A DNA stretch of 64,000 nt from Microglena sp. YARC (lineage: Eukaryota; Chlorophyta; Chlorophyceae; Chlamydomonadales; Chlamydomonadaceae). A model generated the notes under the pieces. It was not told where the DNA came from and ran no database searches. It saw only the letters and a program-made list of their open reading frames with translations. Location: the NCBI GenBank assembly GCA_022414725.1, contig CM039462.1, positions 9,288,260 through 9,352,259 of the forward strand. Direction: 5' to 3'. Position numbers and translations under genes: made by a program. The number at the start of each line of letters is the position of its first letter. The first letter of the stretch is position 1. Shown here one piece after another: positions 11,001 to 21,659 of the stretch.

Positions 11001-14000
11001 AAATACACCCCCCCAAACGACCCGGGCTCCGCAATTCTGGTTTGCAGGCTAGGGGGCAGCGCGTCGCACTGGGGTCGCACGGAGTCAAAATTTGCGCTGC
11101 GTCGCACGGAGGAAAAAGAAATTCACCTTATCTCCCTGCAGCTTTACCTCCTCCCTGGCCCTGTGCTCCTTTCATCTTATCACCCCCCCTCTGCCCACTG
11201 CCCCCCTACGTCCCCCACCACCATCACCACACCTTAACTCCCTGGGCTTTTACCTCCTCCCTGGCCCTGTGCTCCTTTCACCTAATCATTCCCTTCTGCC
11301 CGCTGTCCCTCAACCTACCCTCGCCCTCATCCCCACTCCTATCCCCATCCCCATCCCCAATGCACTCACCCTCATTCCCACCCCCATCCCCACCCACAAA
11401 GCACTCACCCCCATCCCCACCTCCTATGCACTCATCCTCCATGACCTCTGCTCTTCATCACTAGGGGAGTTGTTATGGGACGTCTGCGCTCCGATCAGAG
11501 GCAAAAAGAGGTTGAGGTCATGAAGTTCTGCCACACCAAGCTTGGTGAGTATATTTATTTATTTTGTATTCAATAGTTTGACATCACTCCAAGTGACGCA
11601 CAGATATAACAGACTTTGGAGAGTCTGTTCTATCTGACTGGTTTTTAGACGGGTGGGCGACAGAAGGCCGATGGCCAATGGCTTTCCGTAGCTCAGTGGG
11701 CAATGGAAGGCCAATTCTGACTTTTTTAGCCAAACCCATGCGTCGCCATGCAGCAACAGAATGGCGACGCAGTGGTGACGCGTCGTCGTTCAAAAATCAC
11801 TGATATCTGTACTTCAGTTGCATTCTCTGCTAAACCTCTGCTCCTCATGTTTGGTGAGTCTGTTATATCTAGAGAACGGCAATCTGATGTCATATGATAT
11901 CATGTCATCAAATGATATCATATGACGCCAGCAGTCTGACTAGGCTAAAGTCACAATTTATATACAAAATCATATAATACAATTTGTATGATATCATACT
12001 TGCCTCTGGTTAACATCATATGATTTGCCGGTCCCTAGTTATATCTGCACTTCATTGGCATGCTCTACTATACCTTCAAGTGATGTCAATCACGATAGAC
12101 CTGGACAAGGCTTTACACTTTCTATGCTGCTTAGTATGCTCCCTGTAGTGGACGAATGGGAGGAACAGCTGGTAGCTTAATGCCCTTGTCTTTGTCGCCA
12201 TACGGCCGAATCAAAAAGTAAAGAACAGAGATAGTTTGTTTTTGCCTCCTCCGCCTGCCCGCCGATAAGAAGGCGAGAGTAGATTCGGTGAAATTCACTA
12301 TCCTGGTTCCCCCCACTGTGCAGTTCTTCCTATTGTTGGCAATGTCTCTGGGGGAGTTTTCCTGAAGGATGGAGACCACTACGAGATCATAGCTACCGCT
12401 ATCGGCTACTGCTATCAGCTACCGCTATCTAAGATACCACTATCTGCCACTATGAGCTAATAGATGGTATCCCTACTGTGCAGGTCTTCCTATTGTTGGC
12501 GAGGTCTCTGAGGGAGGCTTCCTGGAGGGTGGAGGCCAGTATGAGGTCATAGCCACCGCTATCAGCCACTGCTGTCAGATACCACCATCGGATAACACTC
12601 ATCAGATACCACTTTCTGCCACGATGAGCTAATGGATGGTACCCCTGCTGTGCAGGTCTTCCCATTGTTGGCGAGGTCTCATAGGGAGGCTTCCTGGAGG
12701 ATGGTGACCATTATGAGATACCACTTTCTGCCACGATGAGCTAATGGATGGTACCCCACTGTGCAGGTCTTCCTATTGTTGGCGAGGTCTCTGAGGGAGG
12801 TTTCCTGGAGGGCGGGGACTTCTTTCCATGTGGCACGCATTTGTGCATGATGGGCATTGGCCTGCGCTCCAACATGGATGCCTGCCAACAGCTGATGGAC
12901 AGGGACCTGCTGGGCACTCGCCGCCTGGCAGTGATTCGTGATGACTTTGACCGCAACCAGGTAAATGGCTGAAAATATCAATCAATCAGTCAGTCAGTCA
13001 ATCAGTTAATCAGCCAATCTATCAGTCGGCCAGTCAACCGATCGATCGATTGATCAGTTTGATGGGCGTTGGCCTGCGCTCCAACATGGATGCCTGCCAG
13101 AAGCTGATGGACAGGGACCTGCTGGGCACTCGCCGCCTGGCAGTGATTAGTGACGACTTCGACCGCTACCTGGCAAATTACTGAAAAGATCAATAAATCG
13201 GTATATCAGTCAGTCAATCGATCAATCAACCAACCAAGCAGAGTGCAAGAAGTCTAAGGAGCAGCTGACACTGTACAAACTATCTGTTATCAGCTAAATA
13301 ACTGCCATATTCGGCCATATTGAATAATACATACAAATCATAGCATCCCTGTGTGTAGGACCGCACGCATCTCAGCTGTATAAATGGATGGTGGGTCTTC
13401 CAACCATCCATTTAGCAACAAGAGAGTGCAAGAGGGCTAAGAAGCAACCGACACTGTACAAATATATTGTACAAATATATTGTATGAGCTAAAACAAACT
13501 GCCACATTGAAAAATAAATACAAATGATATCATCCCTGGGTTTGGTGGTTGGCCCCAGTGAAAGCAAACGGGCTGGCCCCCTCAACCTCATGCCTCATAA
13601 TAAGGTGTACTTTTTATTTATGTATTTGTTTATTTATTTATTCATTCATCCCTGTGTGTAGGACCGCATGCATCTGGACTGTGTCTTCAGCATTCTATCG
13701 GACAGCTGCTGCATCATGTTAGAGGACATCATGGGAACTGACAGCCCCACCAGGCGTACTGTGGACGAGTACACCAAGGATCCCTCCACTGGAAAGTACC
13801 GTCTGAGCAAGTAAGTGGGCCAGCTTGTAGCTGGTGGTGTGTGTGTGTGTGCCTGTTTGCCGGGGGAGTGGGGTTGGTGGGACAGGGGTAGTGGGTGTCA
13901 GCCCCACCAGGCGTACTGTGGACGAGTACACCAAGGATCCCTCCACTGGAAAGTACCATCTGAGCAAGTGAGTGGGCCAGCTTGTGGATGGGGGGAGGGG

Positions 14001-15597
14001 GGGGGGGGCAGCCATACCAGGCGTACTAAGGACGAGGAGACCAAGGATCTGTCTACCGGAAAGTACCGTCTGGGCAAGTGAGTTGATCAGGTTTCCTCCC
14101 ATCTATGTCACCCTTAATGTGACCTGAAGACGCACACAGCAGTGCTAACCATCTCTCATCATCCCTCTAATCACTCACGGAGACAGACAGGCATGTCAGG
14201 ATCGTGCTGGTCCCCAAGAGTTTTGGGAGGTATATCATACAATCTGTACAATATAGTTAACGATATATCATGTGATATCGTCGATATATCATATAATATA
14301 TCTATACTGCATATCTACTTTACTGGCATGACAATTTAACGATTTGATAATCTGAGGTGTTCACGTTGAAGGAGTTGACAAGGGGTTCCGCGGAATCGAA
14401 CCCAGGTCAATCGTTACGACATGAGGGGGGAATACTGCTGATTCGTCGGTCCCGGATTCACTTAACCTGCGAATGGCATCGCGTCCGAAGACAAACTTCA
14501 ATTGACCAAACCGTTACATTTCCGTGTCAGTACAGAACACAGTGTTGTGCTTGACAACCCTAATCACTCAATAAGCAGTACGGTACTCGATGGCGTACTT
14601 GACAACCCTAATCACTCAATAAGCAGTACGGTACATGATGGCGTACTTGGAAACCCCAATCACTCAATAAGCAGTACCGTACACAATGGCGTACTTGACA
14701 ACCCTAATCACTCAATAAGCAGAACGGTACACAGTGGCGTACTTTACAACCCTAATCACTCAATTAGCGGTACACGACATTGTACTTCAAAGCCCTAATC
14801 ACACAATAAGCTCTGCACCACTCATCAATAGAGACCAGCATATCATATAATTTTGACCAAAGGCGAGTCTGGTATCACATGATATCATACAAATTGCATA
14901 ATGTGATATTGTATATAAGTGGTAATTTTTGCCTAGTCAGACTGCCGGCACCATATGATGACATGATATAATTTTGCCGTTCCCTACTCATCAAGCCACG
15001 CACCACTGTTTCATGTAGGACCGGCATTGAGTTCAGCCAGTACATCCGCGACGAAGGCTACAACATCATCCCCATCTCAAATGCGCACCAGCTTGCGTAT
15101 GGCTGCAACGTTCTGAACCTCGGTGACTCACGGATCATCAGTGTGCACTCGCCCAGTGCAAGGCAGATCGTGAAGTCTCCCTACTTCAAGGTGCGTTAGA
15201 AATTTGAGTGTGGAAAGTTGGAGTGTGGGTAGGAGGACGAGAAGGAGGAGGAGGAGTGTGGGAATTTGAGCTATTTTCTTGCTTGCCTGCCTGCCTGCCT
15301 GCTTGCTTGCTTGCTTGCGTGAATCCTGTGGTATCGTCAATATAAGTTATCGAGCTGTACTGACCCTGTCTGATCAAGCTCGCCTTGTCCACATGGTGAT
15401 ATTGGTGTCCTCGTCTGCTCGTCCATCACTTCCCTTAACGTCATCCAGCTGCACTGACCCTATTTTGCGAACCTTGTCCCCAGGGTGACATCCATGTGCT
15501 CGACTTCTCTTCCATCACATCCATGTATGGCTCCGCCCACTGTGCCAGCCAAGTGCTCCGCCGTGTGCCCCGCCGCTTGATGCCAACCGACAAGTAG
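5042..15597 (+). CDS. ADI: Arginine deiminase, complete nine-exon gene (485 aa)
   Basis: Hydrolyses L-arginine to citrulline and ammonia. Exons: 5042-5431, 6321-6440, 8830-8943, 10292-10416, 11465-11544, 12767-12960, 13662-13810, 15019-15190, 15484-15597. All introns are GT-AG and all phases agree (1458 nt with stop). ATG 5042 is the first ATG of the frame. Guanidino-group-modifying enzyme landmarks are in order: NLVYTRD (Asp243), FLEGGDF (Glu291), GIGLRSN, MHLD (His345 and Asp347), and GSAHCASQ with Cys468 as nucleophile. These match the Asp-Glu-His-Asp-Cys set of bacterial arginine deiminase. The first ~110 residues are Ser/Pro-rich (SRSASPARLGSPRIS) and extend beyond the bacterial ~410 aa enzyme, possibly as a targeting or regulatory region. 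Introns total over 9 kb and contain truncated copies of the adjoining exons, two ATCATATGAT elements and several minisatellites. Confidence 0.93.
5893..6165. repeat. Poly-G run and four-copy repeat in ADI intron 1
   Basis: A run of about 27 G at 5,893-5,919. From about 5,985 to 6,165 follow four degenerate ~55-60 bp copies of a unit containing TTTGTACATGTAAATCGGTA then CAGCCCGCC and CTAGTGTTTC. A CCA-trinucleotide stretch lies just before exon 2 (6,225-6,310). Confidence 0.75.
6450..7250. repeat. Degenerate GCATGG-rich minisatellite in ADI intron 2
   Basis: About a dozen diverged ~60 bp units with GCATGGCCGTTTGCATGC and a TTGTTTTACACTATA-type spacer. It begins directly after the exon 2 donor at 6,441. 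The long open frames here come from repeat periodicity. Confidence 0.8.
7252..7860. repeat. 87-bp minisatellite, about seven near-identical copies
   Basis: GCATGGCCGCTTGCATG recurs at 7,252, 7,339 and every 87 bases after. The units are nearly identical, unlike the diverged copies upstream, which indicates recent homogenisation. Because 87 is a multiple of three, several frames on both strands stay open. It lies inside ADI intron 2. Confidence 0.9.
7951..8130 (+). repeat. Dispersed element, copy 1 (inverted copy at 63.6 kb)
   Basis: The segment with ATTTTTATTTCCGCTGTATA, GCGATCGCTAGTTTTG, AAATTATCGCTATAAA and GCTGTCCCTGGAGGAG recurs in reverse complement at about 63,637-63,785. Its first ~35 bases also occur at 464-500. 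I could not define its termini. Confidence 0.7.
8345..8829 (+). repeat. Copies of the ADI exon 3 acceptor region
   Basis: Three successive units share CACAAATGAATTC(AG)ATTGCTTC, a GGCATAC core and TCTGAGCTGG. The first (near 8,441) has lost the CAG and the second (cag at 8,611-8,613) keeps it. The third (8,827-8,829) leads into the real exon 3. The first two copies contain intron end plus exon start only. Confidence 0.8.
8930..9330 (+). repeat. Copies of the ADI exon 3 donor region
   Basis: The real donor is at 8,944 (GATACG|GTAAGG). The exon end plus intron start recurs with GT at 9,178 and again at 9,319, each preceded by TTGATACG. Between them, ~50-70 bp stretches of intron (CTTAGTGGCCTATTGGCC, ATATTGCCTAGAGATATA) are also repeated. 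Confidence 0.8.
9355..9745. repeat. C-rich tandem repeat in ADI intron 3
   Basis: Five copies of a ~75-100 bp unit with CCTCCCTCACCCCCTTCATC, then CACCTGTCATAGCTCTCACA, then CTTTTCCCAC. They are nearly identical in the middle and diverge at the edges. Followed at about 9,917-10,260 by (CA)n and poly-C stretches. Confidence 0.85.
10058..10330 (+). repeat. Copies of the ADI exon 4 acceptor region
   Basis: The first ~45 bases of exon 4 (encoding IMINPTVKLTPSNRD) occur complete with a CAG acceptor at 10,145, and again at the real exon from 10,292. A shorter remnant (CAACAGGGACC) is at 10,058-10,072. The decoys run into C-rich/(CA)n intron sequence right after the AACAGGGAC codons. Confidence 0.88.
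10945..11112 (+). repeat. GCGACGC dispersed repeat, copy 1
   Basis: Contains GCGTCGCCATTCTGACGC, GGCGACGCATGGGTCCAG and, 60 bases on, GGGGCAGCGCGTCGCACTG. Related copies are at 11,690-11,795 (inverted), 52,855-52,995 and 62,790-62,900. It lies in ADI intron 4, after a plant-telomere-like stretch of CCTAAAC/CCCTAAA-type words at about 10,738-10,775. Confidence 0.65.
11690..11795 (-). repeat. GCGACGC dispersed repeat, inverted copy
   Basis: The reverse complement of this stretch (AATGGCGACGC, ATGCGTCGCCATGC, TAGCCAAACCCATG) matches the core at 10,945-10,990. With copy 1 it forms an inverted pair flanking exon 5. Confidence 0.6.
11871..12037. mobile_element. ATCATATGAT MITE-like element, copy 1
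   Basis: About 167 bp, with termini related as inverted repeats (AGAGAACGGCAA at the left, TTGCCGGTCCCT at the right). The interior is dominated by ATCATATGAT/ATGATATCAT words. Two further copies are at 14,829-14,987 and 62,981-63,166. No coding capacity. It sits in ADI intron 5. Confidence 0.75.
12316..12830 (+). repeat. Copies of the ADI exon 6 acceptor region
   Basis: Acceptor plus exon start (encoding LPIVGEVSEGGFLEG) occurs with exon-like starts at 12,324, 12,484, 12,656 and the real 12,767. The decoys carry small differences (VGNVSGGVFLKD-like in the first) and each gives way to the same intron words (CCACTTTCTGCCACGATGAG, GCTAATGGATGGTACCCC). Three decoy acceptors therefore precede the real one. 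Confidence 0.9.
13058..13200 (+). repeat. Duplicate of the ADI exon 6 3' half
   Basis: A second copy of the last ~115 bases of exon 6 (GVGLRSNMDACQKLMD onwards) lies in intron 6, followed by the same intron start (AAATTACTGAAAAGATCAAT against AAATGGCTGAAAATATCAAT). Its donor has changed from GT to GC (CTGGCAAAT). Short GATC/ATCAATCAGTCAGTC repeats separate the two copies. Confidence 0.92.
13351..13680 (+). repeat. Decoy copy of the ADI exon 7 acceptor region
   Basis: CCCTGTGTGTAGGACCGCA followed by CGCATCT at 13,347-13,371 matches the real acceptor at 13,650-13,675. The surrounding intron (AGAGTGCAAGA, ACTGTACAAA, CAAATCATAGCATCCCTG) is also duplicated between the two sites. Confidence 0.8.
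13735..14085 (+). repeat. Copies of the ADI exon 7 donor region
   Basis: The last ~70 bases of exon 7 (DSPTRRTVDEYTKDPSTGKY) plus donor occur three times: the real donor at 13,811, and decoys at 13,978 and 14,078. The first decoy is almost identical over exon and intron start; the second is diverged and preceded by a G run. Intron words GTGGGCCAGCTTGTAG are repeated as well. Confidence 0.92.
14545..14815. repeat. ~58-bp tandem repeat in ADI intron 7
   Basis: Five copies of a unit with CAACCCTAATCACTCAATAA then GCAGTACGGTAC and ATGGCGTACTT. It degrades at the right end. Confidence 0.85.
14829..14987. mobile_element. ATCATATGAT MITE-like element, copy 2
   Basis: Same family as 11,871-12,037. 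Left end AGAGACCAGCATATCATA, right end ATAATTTTGCCGTTCCCTA, inner landmark TTTTGACCAAAGGCGAGT shared with the copy at 62,981. Lies in ADI intron 7 just before the exon 8 acceptor. Confidence 0.72.
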
Positions 15598-15914
15598 GAA
15601 GCCCCCCGGCTCTCGAAGCTCTTCCCTACAGGTTGTAGTTTACTAGCTTGATTTGGATCAGAATGGCGACGGATTTGGGTGCAAGATTTTGGTGAAGTTT
15701 GACGGGGCTTATTGGCAGCTGAGTGGCCGGCAGTAACAGAGATACTGGCAGTGGCAGAATTTACTTGCATCAGCAGAATTGAATGCCAGTAGCAGAAGTG
15801 CCAGGCAGCAGCAGAGATACTGGCAGAGGCAGAAGTTACTTGCAGCAGCAGAATTGAATGCTAGTAGCTAAAGTGCCAGGCAGCGGCAGAAGTTTCTAGC
15901 AGTAGCTGAGGGGC
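15598..15914. repeat. ADI downstream region with a GCAG-rich repeat
   Basis: From about 15,715, three degenerate ~68 bp units contain GCAGAATTGAATGC, AGTGCCAGGCAGC and AGAGATACTGGCAG. The first ~110 bases after the stop are probably 3' UTR. No gene seen. Confidence 0.6.
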
Positions 15915-18214
15915 AGGAAAAATTCTGGTAGGAGATGCCGCAAAATCGCTATTAAGCAACCGCAGGAATGTGATGGGAAACTGCTAAATGTGTGATTGAT
16001 CGCAGAACGGGAAAGGGGAGATGTTTTGGTTATAGTTTAATCAGACACTTAATTCATGGTATTTTGGTCGCGTCGAATAGGATTTCCATGAATTGTATCC
16101 CAAGGCTGGATTGCCATGCTTGATTCTGGCGCTGGAATCCACACAAACATCAGAGCAGCACACCATGTTATGTAGCTTGACGCCTTGATACATCTATGCA
16201 TGCAACAGGGAATTTAGGGAGGGGAGGGTACTAGAGGGGACTTGTGGCATGCCCGAAACAACCATGTTACTTCAATAGCACAAGGGGGGGGGGGGGGGGG
16301 GGCACCAACTGGTTAACAACTGCCTTGTCATTGCTTCTTACAAAAAGATGATGGGCCATGCATAAAATTGATCATCACATGTGCTCTCACACTGAAAAGC
16401 ACCTGTGTGGTTTAAGAATGTAACTGGCCTGATATATATTTTTATAAGGATCCGAAGAGTTTCCCAAATTCCCACTATCAAGGATGGGGGCCCTAGGCCC
16501 CTAGCAACGAAACCCACCATGATGAACAAGCCCGGTGTTTACACATGGTTGATGGGTGTAAACACCCGGGACACGATTTCAACTATCTGAACATCCATAA
16601 CACCTGTTAAACACTCTGAACACCTGTTTAATAGGGTGCAAGCAGGTTTGGAAGTCAAAGCTTATAGAAAATTGAAAAAGAGTATGAGCTTCCACAGGAC
16701 GTCAGATTAAAGGAACCCTCCCGTTTGCATGTACCGTACATTCTGCAGAATGGCTACTATGCTGGGTTGCTTTAGTTTCGCAGACCGCAAAAGCTTGGAC
16801 TGCCGCGTGACAGCACGGAGGGAAGGTCTCTAACTCTCTACCTCTTCCAAGGCGGCAAGTCTGAAAAGTGTAAACCTAGCCAGGGCTGACTGGCTGAGGG
16901 CTCGAATCTCAGACCCGTCTGATCGATGCTGCCTGGTATATGATATTTACATACCATGCAGTCAGACCTCAATAAAGCTAGGGAAAGATAGTCTACACTG
17001 ACTTGATCCCCTCGTCTACACGGCTACCCCTGTTTTTTCTGTCAAGGGCATTATCGCTGTATACAAAGGTGTTCATACCGTGTGCCTTCTTTAATCTTTA
17101 GCTCTTTTGGTTCAGCCCTCTTCTCTTGTGTTCGTTGGGCTTGGTGCTCTGGATTGCCCAAGTGTAAGGAATGTAACTTGACTGTGGGGAGTACGCGTTT
17201 AAGGGGAGCACCTGGCTCGCTAATATAACAGCTAGGTGGGTTATTACTACTGTGTACGGCAAGGGGGTATCTCGACAGGGGAACTGTTCGATTCAGAACC
17301 TAACTATAGTAGCATCAAGACTTACTGCCTTGTTATAGACGTGGAGAGGGGGGGGCACAGGGCGAGTCAGTCAACACGCGTTACACAGCTCGGAATTATG
17401 CTATCTCGGGTCAGGATTCAAAGGGAGTTTCACATAAATATCTATCAATTGAAATATAGGCAGGCCTGTTAGGTCAGGGTCACCATCTTGTCACATAGCT
17501 ACGTCATACAGCCATGTCACAAGATGAAACGTAACTTAATATCTCAGATCATCTATTATCTAAAAGGACTCTATTTAACCCTGTCAGCTGTACTACTAGG
17601 ACACGAGTGCCTTAATGGCATCTGATCAGAGCTCTCGGCTATGGTCTTCCGGTTGGGGGCAACTTAGTACTGATCAGACCCGCACCCCGCCTGTGTACCG
17701 CGACCTTCTGGGGAGGATCGAACCCCCCCGTTTCCCTCCCGAGTCAGGCATTATTGTGAGCTGTACTACTAGGACACGAGTGCCTTAATGGCATCTGATC
17801 AGATGCCATTAAGGCACTCGTGTCCTAGTAGTACAGCTGACAATAATGTTCTCCTCCCGGGACATGCATTATTGTCAGCTGTACTACTAGGACACGAGTG
17901 CCTTACTGGCATCTGATCAGATGCCATTAAGGCACTCGTGTCCTAGTAGTACAGCTGACAAACCCCTAGCTTGCACGTCTTCAAGGCCAATGTCCTTTAT
18001 CCTCGTAGTCCAGCGCTTGTCCAGCGCCTGAAAGATGGTTGCAGATTATATGTCTTTCTACATGTTTCCACGACATGTTTTCCGACATGTTTCCACGCAG
18101 AGTTTCATTGTCGCGTGACTCGTCTGTTGGTCACTCGCTACTGTGTATGTGGTCTTCTGTGGACCAGTTCTACGCACGTGGTCTGCAACTGATGCGTATT
18201 CTGCAACGTTACAC
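15915..18214 (-). mobile_element. 3' long terminal repeat of the gypsy element (left copy)
   Basis: Direct repeat of 21,615-23,596. It is longer only because of a ~380 bp insertion at 17,581-17,962. Read on the minus strand it starts TGTAACGTTGCAG at about 18,213. It is directly preceded there by a purine-rich tract (AAGTGGGGGTGA), as expected for a polypurine tract next to a 3' LTR. The other edge is near 15,915 with no clear TG/CA end; a shared AGGAAAAATTC word makes the exact end ambiguous. A poly-G run (16,284-16,302) is inside. Confidence 0.85.
17581..17962. mobile_element. Foldback insertion with two near-perfect palindromes in the 3' LTR
   Basis: Absent from the other LTR copy. Flanked on both sides by AACCC, a possible target duplication. 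Contains a ~50-base arm (TGTCAGCTGTACTACTAGGA onward) once alone and then as two palindromes, 17,749-17,848 and 17,872-17,961, each centred on CTGATCAG with a single mismatch. Between arms lies a stretch with a B-box-like word on the minus strand (GGTTCGATCC at about 17,715). No coding capacity. Confidence 0.85.
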
Positions 18215-19158
18215 TCACCCCCACTTGTAAAAGAAAATGATGCCCTCATCATTTAGAGATGGGTTATGTGTATAGGATGTGTGATATATGTGTTTACGCT
18301 AGGCGTAGGGGTATGTACAGACGTATCAAAAGACGTGTAGTGTGCAACTGTGTATCATGTATGTACACTCATGTTACGTTGAGCTGAGGAAAAGGGAGAG
18401 GCTTGAGAACACGTGTTGACTGATTTTTTTTTTTTTTTTGTATACGGTGTACTGGTATACTTTGGGAGAAGTGCAAGTCTGTTTGACTTGGTTCGTGCGT
18501 CAGGTCCGATTGACATTTGACGTGGTCTTAAAAGTACAACCAAGGGTTGGAACACCTTGGGGGATTTATCATACAAGCCCGTATCGAAGCTATTGCTTAG
18601 CGTTGTGGGCGGGAGCGTGTGCCTGAGGGAAGGCGATGGGATCGTTGCTGGTTGACACCGGCAGTGTCCACATAATCTTCTCCTCGGTGTCTTGTTAACA
18701 GAGGACGTCGGGGAGGGGGAGGGGGAGGGGCCGGGAAATCCGGGAAGCCCTCTGGATCCATACCATTCGGGAAAACTAGGTGAGTGGAGTCAGGATTTTC
18801 TTCTACATAGGAACGGAAGAGATCGGGATTTTAGAGCATTGAGCTCTGAGGTGGAAAGCCAAGCGTTGTCATACTCAGGTTTGTCGATCCAAGTGACTAG
18901 GTAGACGGGGGCAATACCAAAAGCAGTATTTCCCAGTTTGTGGGTCAGAATGGATGCAACTAGAGGGTTTGCTGAGTGTCAGGGGGCATCTCGACAACAT
19001 TGGGGGGAGGATTTGCCCTAGATGGAAACTCAGTGAGACCGTCCTCAAAGAGGCGGAGTAGGCTAATGTGGAAGACAGGGTGGCGTGTGTCGCCATCACG
19101 AAGCTTGAGTTTTGTATGTGGAGGGTGGACGTGTGTTTCTAGAATAAGGTATGGTCCC
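18215..19158 (-). other. 3' internal region of the gypsy element
   Basis: Between the integrase remnant and the polypurine tract. Includes a poly-T run (18,425-18,439 on the plus strand). No clear chromodomain or other ORF seen. Confidence 0.6.
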
Positions 19159-21659
19159 TCAAATCGGGGCTGGAGCTTGGTGGGTTTTGTCTAGGGCCAA
19201 TAAAACCAAGTCTCCTGCCGTGAACTCGCCAGGACGGCGGTGTCTGTTGGCATAGGTTGTGTACCTATCACGAGCACGTTGAATGTGCTCTTTGGCTTCT
19301 GCCAGGTTAGCAGTCTGAAGGCGGACAAAGTCCTCAACAGCTGGAACAGCGGGGAGGCGGGCCCCTGAAAGGAGGGAGAGTGGGGTGTTGATGTTTTGTC
19401 CATAGGCCAAGACAAAAGGAGCAAAGCCAGTGGTATGGTGCTCACTGCTGTTATAGGCCATCTCAAAAAATGTGTGAGTTCGTATCCCAAGACTTGGGGT
19501 GGGACCAAGCAAAAGCTTTAAGCATGTCGACAATTGTGCGATTGGCTCGTTCTGTTTGACCGTTGGTCTGAGGGTGGCGAGCTGTAGACATAGCTAGCCT
19601 GGTTTCTAGGAGCTGCCAAAGACTCTTCCAGAAATGACTGGTGAACTTGGTGTCACGATCAGAGACAAAAACTCGGGGGACGCCATATGGAAACTAAAGC
19701 ATCAAAGCAGAGTTGAGCCACCCTGGGGGGGCGGTGATCGTTGTTCTGCATGGAATGATGATGAGGATCTTGGTGATGGAACATTGGAGGACCATCATGT
19801 TATCCTTTTTGTTCTTTGTCATAGGTAACCCAAAAAAGCAAAATCCATGGACCATGTGTCAAAACGGCTGTCTGGAATGGGGAGGGGCTGGAGGAGTCCC
19901 ATGGGAACTTGAGTGTTAGCTTTGACTTGTTGGCATGAAGCACACGTACGAATGTATCGTTGCACAGTATGGCGCATGCGGGGCCAGAAAAATGCTGACT
20001 GACTCGGTGGAGAGTTTTATCAGTACCAAAAATGCCCGCTGATGGGGGTGTCATGTGCTTCGTGTAGGAGTCTCGTGTATAGGGGTTCATGGTCAGGGAT
20101 GTAGAGCCGGGTACCTTGCCAGAGAAGGTTGTTGTGCCATGTGTATGGAGAGGTTTTTCCAGTTAGAGCCTGTTGTTTGCGTTTCTGGTACACTGGGTCT
20201 GTGGGGAGCAAGGAGACAGATCTCGGCTCGTAAATCTGGGGGGTTTGACCACCTCCGAATGTAGTAACGTTGCATTTATGTCCTGGCCACCTACTAAGGG
20301 CATCAGGGACTACATTCTTGGGACCGGGGCGGTGCTGGACCTCAAAATTGAATTCTGCTAATTTCTCTGTCCATCTTGCTTGCCGGCCTGTGAGGGTTGG
20401 CTGGTGAAGAGTGATTTGACACTAGTACTATCTGAGATTTACTGTAAAGGGCCTTCCTTGAGGTGGTGGCGCCAGACACGTTAAAGCATGGACCACTGCT
20501 AGTTGTTCCTTTCATGGGCAGCGTAGTGGGTTTCAGCTGTGTTCAACTTCCTGGATTCGTAGCCGATGACATAGTCATGGCCTTGGGGGTCTGTTTGCAT
20601 GAGTACGGCCCCAATCGCAAAATCTGAGGCATCCGTGTGGATCGTGAAAGGTGCCGTTGGTGAGGGAGCCTGGATGATTGGATTTGAGGTCAGTGCTTGT
20701 TTGAGAGTGTCAAACGCTACTCGCTCTGTTGGGCCCCACTTACACGTGCTTTTGCGTTTTGAGCAAGTCAATTGAGGGGGGCGGCTTTGTGGCATACTGG
20801 CGAATGAACACTCGGTAGTAGTTAGCAAGTCCAAGGAAGGATCGTAAATCGTGGCAGGTTTGTGGGTCGAGGCCCAATTCTGAATTATGTTTATTTTCTT
20901 TTTCTCGGGGCTGATACCGGCCTGGGAGAGGGAATGACCTAAAAAGTCAACGTTGTGACGCCCGAAGAAGCACTTCTTGGGTGATGCGTATAGTTTCTCG
21001 CGCCGAAGCACATCGAAAACCTGTTCAAGATGCTATAAATGTTCTTCTTCTGAATCACTGAAAACCAGGATGTCATCTAAGTAGCAGAGAACAAGCCGGT
21101 CCAGGAAAGGACGAAAAGCATCATTCATTACACGCATGAATGTTGCAGGGGCGTTGCACAATCCCATACCAAGGACCGTGAACTCATAGAGTCCGTACCG
21201 TGTGCGGAAAGCTGTTTTGGGTATATCCTCTGGTTTGACCCTGACTTGATAGTATCCTCGGGTCAAGTCGATTTTAGACCAAACCTTGGAGCCATGGAGA
21301 CGTTCCAAGAGGTCATCAATGCGTGGCAGAGGATATCTGTTTTTGATGGTTTGTTTGTTCAATTGGCGCCAGTCGACGCACATGCGAAAGCCACCATCCT
21401 TTTTGGGGACAAATAGGACAGGGGCACCATATGGTGAGCAACTGGGACGGATAAAGCCTTTTTCAAGGAGTTCGGCCAGATGTGTGCGCAAGGTCTCTGT
21501 TTCATCTACACTCATTCGGTATGGGGCTTTGCTTGGAGGCTGTGATCCCGGTTCTTCTAATATCTCATGCTCCACGGCACGTTCTGGGGGTAACCCAGTT
21601 GGAAGGGTGACGGTAGGAAAAATTCTGGTAGGAGATGCCGCAAAATCGCTATTAAGCAA
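19159..21659 (-). pseudogene. Ty3/gypsy pol remnant: reverse transcriptase, RNase H, integrase
   Basis: Read on the minus strand from 21,659. Reverse transcriptase (21,659-21,033) has [55 protein letters not shown] and the catalytic YLDDILVFS. RNase H (about 21,011-20,400) has FTIHTDASDFAIGAVL. Integrase has a zinc-binding HHCC region near 20,060-19,920 (LLHEAHDTPISGHF, ...CASCQQ), VSDRDTKF near 19,660, and a C-terminal MAYNSSEHHTTGFAPF stretch ending at 19,159. Frames are interrupted between and inside domains, so the element cannot be autonomous. Gag and protease are absent: the RT frame starts inside the LTR repeat and reaches RT within about 25 residues. Expected order is LTR-gag-PR-RT-RH-INT-LTR. 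Confidence 0.92.
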
